A stretch of DNA of 64,000 nucleotides. Origin: Lumbricus rubellus. Its lineage: Eukaryota; Annelida; Clitellata; Crassiclitellata; Lumbricidae. The stretch spans positions 28,990,307 to 29,054,306 of the forward strand of contig OX243814.1 of NCBI GenBank assembly GCA_945859605.1, given 5' to 3'. The notes under the pieces are model-generated. The model was not told where the DNA came from. It saw only the letters and a list, made by a program, of their open reading frames with translations, and searched no databases. Position numbers and translations under genes: made by a program. Below are positions 12,701 to 27,700 of this stretch, in pieces (position 1 is the stretch's first letter; every line of letters begins with the position of its first letter).

Positions 12701-15700
12701 CCTGGAGATCCTGGACAAGATGGTCGACCAGGACTGATAGGTCCTCAAGGTCCACCTGGACCGCCAGGCATTTCCCTTGATGAATCAGGGTCTGGAGACG
12801 TTGACCGACCTTTGAAAAAAGGGGTTCCTGGCCCTGTTGGGCCAAAGGGTCAGAGGGGTTCGGCAGGAGTGAAAGGTCAACGAGGTGCTAAGGGCGAAAG
12901 AGTAAGTCATGTGACATTTTTGTTTGTTTGTTTGTATGTGCACTTGTTATAGCTCCCCTTCAAGCTCTTCTACTCTACGCAGCGAGGTGGATTCGAACCT
13001 CGAACCTTTCGGGTCCAAGGCAACGACGCCACCACTACACTACCATGCCCCACAAATGTAGAAGATACAATGATTACTGAAAGACATGATTTATCTCAGC
13101 TAATTTATTGCATACTTCTTTAATGCCTGCCTGAATATTTCTAAACCAGGGCTGAATTTCTAGATACACATACCGTTTATGCGTGGTACTTGAGAGTCAC
13201 TATAATCACACATTATTTTGGTACTTAATTTGCGTGAGTGAGGACATAACTGGTTAAAATGAAGCAATGAACTTTGGAGTGCAGTATCAGGAGTTGGTGT
13301 GTCTTGTTAGTGACAGTCTATTCGAAAGTCATGTTGTTTGTTATATCGCATCAGTTTTAGACTCACAGTTATTCAGCACTATTGTTAGAGTTTGCACAAC
13401 TGTGAGCTATTCTTAGTATAAACTGTCTTAGTTTTTCCGTGGTGTGATTCACATTTCTGTGTTTCTGAGAAGTAGCACCTTATTGTATACTTCCCATTAA
13501 GTTTGTTTTTCACTCTTTCATTTGTTTCTTATAGGGACAGAGGGGCCTCCATGGTGCACCGGGACCAAAAGGAGATCCTGGTAAGGATGGAAAGAAAGGC
13601 AAAGATGGAAACAAGGGTCAGCCAGGGGAACTGGGATTGAAAGGGAGCAAGGCAGGTTTGAACAATATTACCGACTCAGATGTGATCTTTGACATCTGTA
13701 TTTGTGTATGCAGTTGAAATCAAGAAATGACTAATATTGATTTGTACATGTATGTATTGCTTAATGAAGAACTCTAAAGAGGCACTTATTCCATTAAAAT
13801 GGATTAAGAATATCCAAACATTAGTATCCGTAATAGCACACCTTCATAGTCCTTTGCAACATTTGTTCTAACAATTTATTTTATTTGTTTTGCACTCAGT
13901 GTATTATTGTACCTATGACAAGTCAAGAGTAATTAAGTCATGAATTTAATCATTATTTCCTCATTTCTGCATGACAGAGTGCAAGAGTTTTGGATATTTT
14001 TTACCCTAGTCTTCTATGTTGTCAATGATGTTACTATTGACCTGTCAGTCAATTGACAATCCACTTGTTCATCTGATCTTAACCATGGGATGAAAGCCCA
14101 TCTATAGGCGTCTACATGTTTAATCAGTTGTTAAATTGGTTTGGATGAGCAGTGGGAATGCTGGGGAGTTTTATTGGAATGCACGTGTTTCCAGCGTTCC
14201 ATGCATGGTGAGCAGTGGAAATGCAGGCCAAGAGCTTTGAGAGCACTGGGAACGCCATTCCCACGAGTTCTCACCCACTTTAAACCATGCATTTAATCAT
14301 TGTCTTTTCATTTATTTACGACAAAGTGCAATAGTCAAGTTTTGAATGTTTTTTGGCCCTAGTCGTCTATTTTGTCAACCTAGTGCCTGGAGGTTTTTCT
14401 TTTTTCTTCTTAACAATCTTAACTGTGAACTCCAAATGTCTAAGCTAAAAAAAACTAAGTGCAGGGCACCAGCTTATTCACAGGCGCTGCTTCATGCCAT
14501 TACAGTTGTCCAGAAGGAGATATTCAGTGCACATTATGAGTTCAATTGTTACCAGAGAGAGGAGGCAGTTGTAGCTTGCTGCGTTTCTCCTTATTCCTGG
14601 CATCTGGCTTCTAAATATTTTGCAAGCATTCATCCTACATATATGACCAGACATTTTGACCACTTTATCGTAGGTGTTCTTATAAATGTGGCCTTTTAAT
14701 TATTTTTATGTGATGTTTTCACTTTTCTCTGTCCAGCTTCAATGTTATTATTGTGTCCTGATTCACATCTTACCTGCACCTTTGTATTTAATCAGTTCGT
14801 ATCAGTTGTCTAACTGTTTGTGAGTAAGCAAGTAAGTACTTTCTTTATTACACCACTTGCAAATGCACAATGGGACATAGAACATCAATATAATACATCG
14901 AAGTAATAATAGGTAATAAAGACGTACAAATTAAAATCTCAAGTCATAAATTCAAATGTTCGATAAGGTTCCTTTCTGGTCCGCTCCTGTTTACATTCTA
15001 TGCGATTCATTCAGTTCACTAGTAACTGATAACAGTCTAGACTACCATATTATGATTTGATAACAAGGTATTCCTTTCATCTGATTGTTCTCCAGCTAAT
15101 CTGATTCCAAAACAACTTCCATTGTATTTCAATGGTCTTGGATGACTTGTCAAAAAGTTTCTTCAAAATTCTTCTAAAGCCAGATTTATATAATATTTAA
15201 AATTGTTAATGAATAATTAAACTCGTTTTATAATTTTTAAGTGTAATCTCTGGGTTTCTGAAGTGTTGCTTAAAAGCATGTTCTTGAGAAGTGTTGTTGA
15301 TGGATGGATATGAGGAGCTGCTGGGGCATGTTTCATGTGTAATGATAAGGATTGGAAGACATAGGACTTGTTCGTTCAGAGTGGGAATTCTTGAAGATTT
15401 AAGTTAGCTTCGACTTTAAAACTCGATGGTGATGGATAGAAGAGCCTGTGCGAGATGTTGGTATGTGAGTGGCAACACCAGTGTAGGAATTTGGAATTTG
15501 CAAAATTAAGGAAATAGATTGTTCTAGAGTAGAGGTAGAGGTGCGGTATAATCATACGAGTTGGTTGAGAGCGTGAGATGAGTGGTGACTGGAGGTGGAA
15601 TAGAGTGAGAGATGGATGATTTTCGAATGGGGGAATGGCTGCATGATTTTGAACTTTTTCACAGAAATACTTTGGTTAGTATTAAAGGACTTACAGGAAT

Positions 15701-18700
15701 TGAATTTCTGTCAAGGCCAATCCACTTCTGGCAATTTTCAAGTGAAGTAGTGCATCATCTCTTGGCTCTTGTAGCAGTCATGTGCATGCATTAATATAAG
15801 TGTAATTCATAGCATGATTGACGAAATGTAAGTGGATGTAGTACAGGGTGGAATATTATTTTTCTTGTTATCCGTTTTCATCCAATATGTTTATGATGGT
15901 ACCTGTTCCTTAATAAACGAACATTGGAACTGCAGAGTGCTACAGTCACTTTGAAAGTGAGATTAAAGCACTCTTGTTTAATTGTTTTGAGAGACTAGGG
16001 TCATGTCTTGACTTCGTGATATCACCAGAAACTTAATTCTTGGGCACAACTGATGATCCGTGCAAGGTCATGATGGAGTGCTTCAATCAAGTCATTAGTC
16101 ATCATTCGATCTAATTTACTATCATTCTCGGCCTTACTCTTGTTTTGAAATATTTTTAGCACCAGTTTATGAATCTTCAGGGTGCTTTTTGTCATTTATC
16201 ACTGAATAGTCATTTCACATTTGAAGGAAGAAAAACAATTGTAGGCTACTTCTGAATGATTTTTTACTTTTGGACATATTATAATTATCAATATATATCT
16301 TGTGATAAACTGTTGTTTTGTTAGTGAAGAATTTCTTTGTTGACATTAGGGTGAGCGAGGGAATTCTGTGATTGGTCCACCTGGTCCCCCTGGGCCCCCT
16401 GGAAAACCTGCTCCTTCTGGTCTGTCAATGTCATCGATCCCGATCCTTGATGGAAGTGGAAGTGGAGAAGACTTGATGCTTGGTGAAGCCTTTCTTGCGA
16501 CGGAAGGTGAGAAGGTCAGTGATACCAACTCTACCTTAAAGTTTTTACGTTATTTGTTATTTATTTTTAGATGGCACTGTAGACGCTCCATTAGTTTGTT
16601 ATTGCGGCTGTATTTACGACAATTTATATAGCGTTGTAGGTTGCAAGCTGCGTCTAAGATTTGCTGTCAGTCTCACTTTAGCAGTATCAAACTTCAGTTG
16701 TTCTGTTTTGCATTACATCTTGTTTAAATTTTTAGTCATATATTTGCCAGCCCAGATTTTTTGCTGCACTTTGGTTTACAGGCGACTTTTTTTTATCTGG
16801 ACCACTGTGGTGAAAGTAGTGGATATGCACTACATATTTCGGTTTCTGAGTTTTTGTGTAGTGGTAGATTCAGCACCTTGGAGCCGGAGGGTTCCAGCCT
16901 TGAATCCACCTCAAGCCGCAGTGGAGGGATGTTGAGCAAGTCCTTCACTTGCAATTGTTCATGCACTTCAGCGTGAAACTCTAATGCAGTGTCCATTCTG
17001 CAGTTGGAGTGTCCACACTGTAGTTGGGAGCGCATCTGAGTAGAGAGCTTGAATGTGCGCTATAGAAAATACGAGAAATAAATAAAATATATAAAAATCT
17101 GTGTCTAAATTATGTTTGTTTTGATTATAAACGGTAGTTTGAGCCACATGTGTAGTGTTTCTGAGGGGTAATAAAAAAATGATGTTTGCATACAAACACA
17201 GATTGTTTTGTAATTGATGCCCTTGATGTCTTTAGGGTGAACCTGGAGCTAAGGGAGAGAGTGGAGATTTGGGACCCCAAGGTCTTCCAGGACCACTTGG
17301 ACCGCCCGGTCCACCTGGACCTCATGGGACACCTGGTGAACCTGGACCAGCGGTAAATAATTAATTTGATTTAGGTATCTTTAATGCCAGACCCTCCTTT
17401 CAGGTTACTCTCAGGCCTCTCGGCTCTATAAATTATGAACCTTTACCTTCCAATAATAATAATAATAATAATCTATTCTTTAATGAAACGCCTGCACGTC
17501 GCACTGCGCTTTACATTTACAAGTTATGCAGTAATCTTAATTAAACTTAGCTACCAACTGAGCAGGCAGCTTTGCAATTACATGGCGCTAATAGCAGCCT
17601 ACAAATCAAATCCACCCAACGGGGGCTCGAACCTGCTACCTCTCGCACTCTTGGCCAGCGTGTTAACCATTACTCTACTGTACAATGCAAAACCGTTAGC
17701 ATGAGGCAAATGGGAGGCACAACGTTGAAACCATGTATTAAGTGTGTGCAGCTTAGCATGTCTATCAGCCAGATATATCAGTAGTGTACGTGCATTGCTT
17801 GGTTTTGCACGTATGTGTTGTCTGTTATTCTTGAATATATTATCTGATAAAAGCCTTTTGCTGTGTTAAGTAAAAATGCACACTTGCACATGAATTTTCA
17901 CAAATGCAGAAGAAAACAACATACTATTCCAGTTAGCAGATAAGTACCACCATTCATCCTTATTGCCACATGATCAATGCTGATGACATTAGTAGTTCGA
18001 GAGAAAAAATAGTACTAATAATTACTATATTATAGTGAGCAGAAAATGCCTTTTTCGCTCAAATTGTATCATGATTTTATTACTTTGTTTAACAATAAAA
18101 TAATTTATGTTTGAGAAGAAGTCTAAATTCAGATATATATTTTTGATTTTATTTTTAGGGAGAACGTGGAGAAACTGGTCCTTCAGGATTGCCTGGTCCT
18201 CCTGGGCCGCCTGGCAATGCCCCCGTTTCAGGTGATTTGGATAGCAATGTGATAGGGAGTCCATCTTCCTCAACAGCCGCAGAGGTTCGTTCAGAATTAT
18301 GGCTTGTTGTCTAAACTTTTTTGATTTTCGTGGCGGTTTTGAAAGTGCTGAATATAGTTAGTATATTGTACTGATGCTTAGATGTGTGGGCCTTGGAGCG
18401 ATTTTGAAAGGTTCTTACAATTGTGCTCTATGCCGAGACCCATACATACGTAGATTCAGATGAAATAATTGAGTTTTGCCATTGTTTGTACATGCAGGGA
18501 TTGAAAGGAGAAAAGGGAGACATGGGTCTTGGATGTGAAGCTTGCGCTGGCAAGCAGGGTAAACGTGGTCGACGAGGCAAGCCAGGTCCCCCTGGCGGTC
18601 CAGGACCACGGGGTTTCCCAGGAATAGAAGGGGAAATTGGAATACCTGGAATACCGGTAAGCAGATTTACTACTACGTTGCCTTAGACAGCTTTTTTATA

Positions 18701-21700
18701 TTTTGTTACACAGAATTCTTTAATAATTCATTGTTCTTTCTTCTCTTCAGTGTTGTTGAAAGTATCGGGCAAATGTACTTAAGTAAAAGTAAAAGTAAAA
18801 TGGATTTTAATTACTTAAGTAAAAGTAAAAGTACTCATCACAAATTTTACTTAAGTAAAAGTAAAAAGTAGCCCCTTCAAATAATACTTTTTAAGTAAAA
18901 AGTAAAAGTACCGAGTCTTTCTATAAGCTTAACTCAATCGATTATTAACCTTCAAAACTACAAAATTCTCTAAAATTAATGGCACTTATCGTTGAGAGTC
19001 TGGTAGACTAGTACGCACGCTTCCGATTCATTGTTAGCACAATGCACACCTGAAGAGTCGTTCTACTGCAGAATTTGCAGTGCACCACCCACGAAAATCT
19101 ATTTTTAGGCACGCAAATTTGAATAAGCTGTCTTAGCTTAGTGAAACGAAATGTTAATTGGCGCTTTGAAGTAACGAACATTGTAACGAGTGTCGCATAA
19201 ATTGTAACGAAGTAAAAGTACTGAAATATGGGTAAAATTTTACTTCGTTGAAAGTAAAAGTATTTCATTTTTTCGATACTTCGTTACATGTGAAAGTACT
19301 CAAACTTTTACTTAAGTAGAGTAACGCGTTACTTTTACTTCGTTACTGTACAACACTGCTTCTCTTTTGTCATTGGTATGACGATGAGGCCTTTACGAAA
19401 TTTCTCCAAACTTCTCTGCTCCTGATTGTTTCACCGATCTCAGCTTAGCTGGTGCCTTTCTCTCTCAGATCTTCTTTGATGTTATCCATCCAAGTCTTCT
19501 GCTAATAAAGCTTATGCACTGCCTATTCTTTGCCTTAAAGACATCATATTTAAGGTCCTAATATTTAAGGTCCTAATTTTGGTCATCTTGTCTTAATGGG
19601 TCTTCCTCCGAAGTATCTGTGTGATCAGATACTTCGCCCCCCTTTCTGCCACTTCGCTGCGTCCTCTTAGGTCCTCTGATCGGCTTGACCTCTTTGTCCC
19701 GCGAGTCAGGACCGCCATGGCGCAATCCAGATCATTTGCCTGCATTGGTCCCTCTCTATGGAATGGGCTTCCCCCATCAGTTCGCTCTGCCATCCTCTCT
19801 GGTAGTGTATCCTCATCTTTCTCTCGTCTAAAAACTTGCCTTTTTTCTCGGAGATGAACGCACTGGGAGTGTTCTGAAAGGCTCTTGCTGCAAGAAGCGC
19901 TTTATAAATTGTCAGATAAGATAAGATAAGATATTTAGTGAGTATGGCACTTCCTGGGCTAAGAAAATGTTCAGATGTATTTTGTCATGAGTCTGGTGCC
20001 AGACTTCCTGCAGAGCAGCCTAGTTTGCAAGCAGGTTAAAAGGTAATTAGATTCAAAACTGGACTTGCTAATAATGAGACTTGCAGGATAAAGTGTAAAC
20101 TTGTTACTTAGAATTTTCTTGTGTTTGTGTTATTTTCTTTCATTAACCATAATCAACAGACTCCACCTGTGTTTATTTTGCTGATGTGTCAGGGTCGTCT
20201 TGGCGGTCGTGGGTTCCCTGGGCCAATGGGATTGCCAGGAGTTGGAGTCAAAGGGGATCCAGGTCAACCCGGACCTCCTGGACCACCAGGCCTTTCAACG
20301 ATTTCAAATGAAGTCACGGTGAGTACAGTGACATTATATCCTGATACAAAAGTGTAGGGTGAGTTAATATAATGTGGATATTGGCACTAAAATTTGAATA
20401 AGTGAGCTAGTGATCTAAAAAATTTATTCTCATTAATTTTGAGCAACCTATCTGCCAGTATACAACTTTCCACATTATATTATGCATAACATATATTTGT
20501 CTGCATTCAAAATCGTTCTCAACCTATCGAGTCACACTATAACATTTATCTGAGTGCATGAAAAAACATGTGATGTAATGTAACATAACACTTGTATAGC
20601 ACATCTTGAAAACCTCTCCAAGGCGATGTTTGTGCAGTTATCAGTCAGTTGGAAAATGGTTTGTCTTAATTGTTCAATAAAATGCGATGCTGTCATGAAT
20701 AAAGAAATTTGTTTGATAGTTACCTTGTACAAACTAACAGCTGCAGACCTCAGTAGTAATATTATGATGATTATGGTTCCAAATACTGGTATGATTATCA
20801 GATGCAACTTGTAAGTGACATTTCCTTTCAACCATCCATCCATTTCACAAAGTACCGGTAATGGCTGCAAATCTTCTGAAAACCCTGATCTTGATTTTCA
20901 TGACTGTAAAAGATGTCATGGTCGTGATGGTAATAATATTGCTGGTTAAAACAATAATTCTTGTTGAATTTTAGTACGATGATGAAGGAACAGAATTATT
21001 GCCGAAAGGTAAGCAGAATAAACCTGAGTAATGATTAAAATTCGTTGATAACATTGCATTTAACATTCTCTTAATCAATTATTACCTAACAACAATTAAC
21101 TGAAGATTAATTGAAGATTTAGACGCATCCATATTCTCACAACCATGAAATTCAACATTCTGACCTTCTCACAAAAGAAGGATTTCATGTTAAACTAGAA
21201 TGCTTTACACTTCTAAACATTATGTTTTTATTATTGCTTGTTTGTGTTGAAGTGCATTGTTTTGCAATGTCCCATTGTGTGTTTGCTAATTGAGTAATAA
21301 AGGCTGTACGTACTTATTTTGATATGAGGGATAACTTCCTGATTTGATGTAGGAATTCATGTTTTTTTCATATTTAAGAATTGCAGTTTGACTCTCTTTT
21401 TTCAGGTCTTTCTAGAATTAAAGGTGAACCAGGCATCCCTGGAAAACCTGGGGCTCCAGGAATTCATGGACTTAAGGTAGGAATGGTTATGGGATTATGC
21501 ACATTTCAATCTCCTCCAAAGAATGGAATCAACTGCCACCCACTTTGTTGCTCAAATTTACCTCTTCTGTTCAAAGGTGGCTCTAAATCACTATTTCACT
21601 TTGACTTTCAAGCACGTGGATTGTAGCTGCATCTTCTCCTGGTGTCTGACTATCTGTGTCTCAGATTCACATTTTCACTGTGACCATGCACAGTTGCACA

Positions 21701-24700
21701 CATTAGTAATATAAAGCGATTATTAGTAAAACAAATAGTAAGAATTAATTATGAAGTTCAATATGCTTTAAAATATTTTTAAAATTGAATGATTTCAGGA
21801 TTTAGTTGCATAATTTAAACTAGCTAACAGCCATCTCACTTCAGTGATATGGTTTTCATAGGCAACCCATTTTGGGTCTGTGGTAGTATTATGTGATCCA
21901 ATCCTTGGAAAGCATCAAGCGTTTTCTTTGTAAACAGGGTGACATTGGTATGAAGGGAGACAAAGGCGACCATGGGTTAAAGGGTGAACCTGGGCCACCT
22001 GGAATCGTCACTTCTTCAGAGGGGATCATTCTTTATGGTCCCCCTGGACCACCAGGCTTGCCTGGGCCTCAGGTATGTTCTCCTTTCGTCTTCTATGTTA
22101 GCCTTCTTAAAAGTAAATCCATATGTACTGTTGTCCTAAATATTTCATGTTTATTGTGCTCTTGGAAAGCAAATATTGATTAGCAATTGGTAAAATGTAG
22201 CTAGTATATTCGTTATGTTTATTTAAAAAAATACTAGTAATAGCAATAATGATGATGATGATGATGATGACGATGACAACGATGATGATAGGATGATGAT
22301 GATGATGATGATTGGACAATGAGGATTGAGAAGGCAAACAAGCTATAATCATTTCTGTTCTGCTGGAAGAATAGGTAGCAAAGCAAGGATGTGTATTTTT
22401 AGATGAAGTAGTTTTTTGTATGTCTCTGCATTTGTCTCATGTCTGTGTACATGCATAATATATATGAACAGAAGCGTAAATCAGGTAAGAACTAACAAAA
22501 TTTCAAGCTGAAGTAGCACACTGCTGTATTTTTCTCATAATCAGTTTTGCATTTAGTATCTGTGTATGGTGATGCCTGCTGAGTAATAAACCAGTGTTGG
22601 AATGGCAAACAGCTGCAGCTACTTGAAAATTGAGATTAAAGCACTCTTGTTTTTTTCGTTTTGAGAGACTGAAATCATGTCTAGACTGCATGATATCACA
22701 AAAACTTAACTTTGGTGGAGACAAATGGTAACTGCTGACAGTTCTTGATGAGAATACAGCCGTGGCTATTTAGTCATCCCAAGGAGATGTTTCTAAATCC
22801 ATTCTTGGTCCATGCTCAACTTATTTTTCACTTATGATGCAACCAATAAGCGTTGCAGTCACTTTCTGCAGACTAGAGACGGCTACTACTTGTCTTCAAT
22901 GGGTTTGTCTTATTACGGCAGTTCCATAACATCACCAATTGATATATGCTGGAAGACAAGCAGCACTTACTATATGCTCAGTCAGGATCTATCTTTGCTT
23001 AATAGTGCTATAGGCCTATAGAACCTGTTGCTGGCAAAAGTGCAGTCAAAATCTGCCGCAAGTTCTTATTGCACATGTTCTTTGGACAGAACCAGTTATA
23101 CCTGGGAATGTTGATGAATTTTGCCTACCTCCAGCAGAGTGATTTTGCTATCTGAAATTTTCTTTTAGCAGATTTTCTTTAAAGTGCAGTGTCTGCATGG
23201 ACATTTTACACTGTCAGTTTGTTAGACTATTTCGGACACACAAAGATCAAATTTCACAAATATTGTTGCCAACAACAGCACATGTTTAGTCCAGAAACAG
23301 CAAATTTTATACCTTGTCTTCCAGCTAATGACATTTGTTTCATTGTTTAGGGACCACCCGGAAATCCAGGACCACCCGGGTCGTTTTCCACTGCAGATCT
23401 GTTTGAGAAGCTCTTCCGTGGTCCACCCGGGCCCCCTGGACCACCAGGTCGTCCATGGCAACCGGGGTATCAATCAGATGCTGGAGCAGAGCCACAGGAA
23501 TCAGAAGAAGACTATCTCAAGAGTAATGGACTTTCCATCAATGGGGTTAGCCATCTTTGTTACTGTCTCTTTGAGCAAATCAGACATATAGCACTTTGCA
23601 ATGATTGTGTACGGGTACTAAAACTGACTGGGAAAACAATACAGATTGTCGTTAACTCACTTAAGTGCTAATACGTATGATCAACTTTGAGTACCAGGGT
23701 ATTTTGAATGTGAGAAAACATGTCCAATATTATCCATCATCATCATGCCTGTTCTTAAATGTTTCTTTAGCAGTTCAAAGCAAGCTGAGCACTGTGTGTT
23801 GTAGGTCATGACATTTTTCGAAGTGGATGACCTGCGACAGGTAGCACCAACTTTGCCGGTGGGAATGATGGCATTTGTGCTCAGCAAAGAAGCGCTCTAC
23901 ATTCGAGTTCAGGATGGATTCAGAGAAGCCATGGTAAGACACTCAGAGTTATATTTGTTGTGTGTAATCTACAAATTCTTTTTCTACCACGATGAACATT
24001 CAACAGAGCATCTATGTAAGATATATTGCGCCTATTGTAGGTATGAGCACTTGTTATAGCGCCCCTTCAAGATTTCTGCTCGGAGGCGCTCCCATCTGCA
24101 GTGCAGACACTGAATCGGAGTTTCACGCCTAAGCGAATGAGCAATTGCGAGTGAAGGACTTGATCAAGGTTCCTGCATGGCGGCTTGATTTGGATTAAAA
24201 TCCGTAACCTTTCGGCTCCAAACTTCCAAAGCAGCCACCTTGAAGATGCGCTTATAATTTTTATAAGACTTCCTAAATAAAGATTAATTGATTATAATAA
24301 TAGCAATAAGTTCCAGCTTAGAAATCAGCAGCAGAAAGGTTTGGCACACTTTATAGCATTTGTCACCAAGTCTACAATTGAGTCTATAATTATATGCATC
24401 ACCATGGCATTTGCTGTTTCAAAACAACCATCAATTGATACATTGGATTTAATGGCATTGTCGCCATGGAAACCATTAGATTATATCAGTTTATAGTTTG
24501 GGCGATATAAGTTGTAAATAAATAGTCAACTTACATCCATGGTACATTATTCGAAACAATAGTTTTTTTAAAGTTTTTTTTCATTACTAATCTATGGAAG
24601 ATGCAATTTGTTTGATTTGCATTAAATGTTCATAACTCCATTGATTACAATTGATCTTTGATTCTTTATGTTTCTTTATTTGTGTTTGAAATATGTGTGT

Positions 24701-27700
24701 TTTGTTTTTGTAGTTTGGCACTAACATAATATCAACATTGCCTGCGTTTCCAACTGTAAGTAAAACATACTTTGCATGTTAATTAATGCCTGATTCATAC
24801 TTTTAGATGGTTATTGTCTTATCCAATCAATCAGTGGTGTAGTGGAGGGGGAACGCCATTCCCCCACTTTTTTCCAGGAATAATGGAATATTAATAATAA
24901 TACTACTACTACTAATATTATTATAAAGAGCGTTCCCCCACTTCATTTTTTAGGACTACACTACTGCAATCAATTCTACATTTAATATTGTGTTTTTGAT
25001 TGCTGGTGAGAATTACGCCTTCTTTACAGTTTGACTTACTTTCTTTTTTTATTTGCACAGTTAAACTTGAAGGTAGAAATGGAAATATCATTTCTATTTG
25101 TGCTTCGGTTTACAAGTAAAGCAGAATAGATATTGAATATTAATTTTATTCTTTTTAATATTCAGACATTGTCAGGGTATTTGTTAATGTTTTTATTGTT
25201 GTTTCTAGCCGCCTTCGGCGACCAAACCAATCATGAAATCACGGCGTCAAAACATCCGATCCACAGAAAATATCGATCCTGGTGGGAAAAAGGTGAGAGC
25301 AGTTGATTAGAAAAACTTTTGCTCAGATATTGCGATCGAAATTGATCTGGACTTATGGATACAAGAGACGTGCGGAATGGTGGTGTAGAAATAGAAGTAC
25401 TTACTTCGTTGGAGCCAGAAGGTTTTGTGTTCGAATCCACCTAAAATCACCGCGTAGGGACCTGAGCAAGTCTTTCACTCGCAACTGGCGATCAATTAGA
25501 ATTAGCTAATGAAATTTGCCCATCACTTAAAATTAGCTGTTTGTCGAATCGATTAGCTAATTGATTAGATTTGAATTGATTAGTTGTCCATCTCTGCGTG
25601 TAAGCACCTTTACCTTTGTAGGACGCGGTGGACAAAAGGGTTAGGACATTCACCTTATAATGAGGAGGACATAAGTTCGAGCATTCTGTGTATGGACTTT
25701 GAGCAAGTCCTTTACTCACAAAATGCTCAATGATGCCATCGATTATAACTGGTCATCAAATAGCAATGCTTTTACCCGTTTCCCCGAGAATATCCGCTGA
25801 AAACACCGGCTTAACGGGGAAAATGAACGGACAAAGGGTTTATAAATACACAATCATAATAAGAACAACCATATTAAATGTCTTCTTTTCTCCAGCTTCA
25901 TCTTGTGGCTGCAAACAAACCAATATCTGGGAACATGGTCGGAGTAAGTGGAGCCGATCTGATCTGTTTCCAAGAGGCCATGCAAGCTAAACTGAGAGGA
26001 ACCTACGTAGCCTTTCTGTCTTCACGAGTCCAAGACCTCAAATCTATCGTCCATCGCAAAGAAGACCACCATCTACCAGTTGTAAATATAAATGTAAGTA
26101 AGAAATTAATTTAATTTCATTTACATCATATGGTAAAGATTAACTATAATAAAAGCGTAAGCTGGCGGATGTTTATGATGCACATTTGATGCTGCTAAAA
26201 TTTTGAACTGAAATGATCTAATCTGATAATATTCTTATCTAGAATATTTAAAGGATCACTTGAAGTAAGCTGATAAATGCTCAGTGATGAATATTGTATT
26301 ATATATTGACTGCAATCGATACGTTTATATTTAAAATCACCTCTTGCTGTGCACACCAATCAGAAGTGTTTGACACTCAGTGATTGCTTCAGGTGAACAG
26401 TTGGTCACAATTTGTGAGAGGTAAGGAAATTCCAGTAAAATTCTGATGAAATCAGAGAAACTAGAGGTGATGCTGTGGTGTGTAAGCATTTGAAACAGAT
26501 AGACCTGCATTAGCATCAATTGGTCAAGTTTGGTATTGTTATTGTTTAAGTTATGGCAACTTTTTTGCATTTTGCCTAGTTACAAACTTTGATATTCATG
26601 AATCTATTCCTGATTAGGACAAAATCATGATAGTTGTCGTCCTAAACCAGTTGAACAAGACAAACTACTGAAAATTGTGGAAATGTTTATACACTAAAAT
26701 AAGTGCAAGTTATGATTTTGGTCATCAACTTCAGCCAAACAAGTTTAGAATGGGTTTAATTAATTTTTTTCTTGTTAATCTGTCAAATAATTTTTTCAAT
26801 GAGATGCATTTTTCTTTTCCAGGATGAATTACTGTTCAGCTCATGGAATGAAATATTTGAAAGTGATGGAGCACCGATCGATTCAAACATCTCCATTTAC
26901 TCGTTTGATGGACGTAATGTCTTAACAGACTCATTATGGTTAGTAAATGACTTTTTCACACAAGTCTGGGGTTTTTTGCTGCTAAATCCTTCATTTTAAA
27001 CGTTTTGGTAGTCTTAGTTGAACTGTAAACTGCAATATTTTTATTGATTAAAAGTAATATTGTATGCCCTAAAATTTTCTAATGAGCTAAGCAGTATTCA
27101 AGGAAGGTTTACTGTACTAGTGTACTGATTGATTGATTGCTTGATTGGTTGGTTGGTTGATTGACAGTTTTATTTCTAAAAGTGCTCGTTGACTTCTCAT
27201 ATTTGGGCTTGCCTTGTGAAGCTGCTTGTGCTTTCTCTGAATTTGAACTTACTTGACTTAAAATTCGTATTAATAATCATACTTTTAAAATGAAGTTTTT
27301 ATTGAATTTTTGCATCATATTGAGATATTATTGAATTTATACATCACTGTGTATAAGTATGTTCATAAAAAGTAATCTGCATTATTGATGTCCAAGAGCT
27401 AAATGATGTTGTGTCTAAAAGCAGCAAGCAACAGCAATCCAGCAATGAAACAACCTTTCCTTAGAAATTGTCGCATTATAAAGCAACTTCATTTTCCAGC
27501 TTCCCCAAGATGTTGGCTTTTGTAGGGCCATCAAAATCTTTTTAATTGTTTATCTGTTTTATTTAGGCCTGAAAAAGTTGTCTGGCATGGTTCAAATGAC
27601 AAAGGAGAACGCCAGACCGATGCATACTGTAATGGATGGCTATCTGAGGATAGTCCCGTGCAGGGTTTGGGAAGTCCGCTCAACCGGAAGAAACTTCTGG

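Noticed and set aside
12645..12845. Minus-strand frame opposite collagen exon 7
   Set aside because: Antisense shadow of Gly-X-Y codons.
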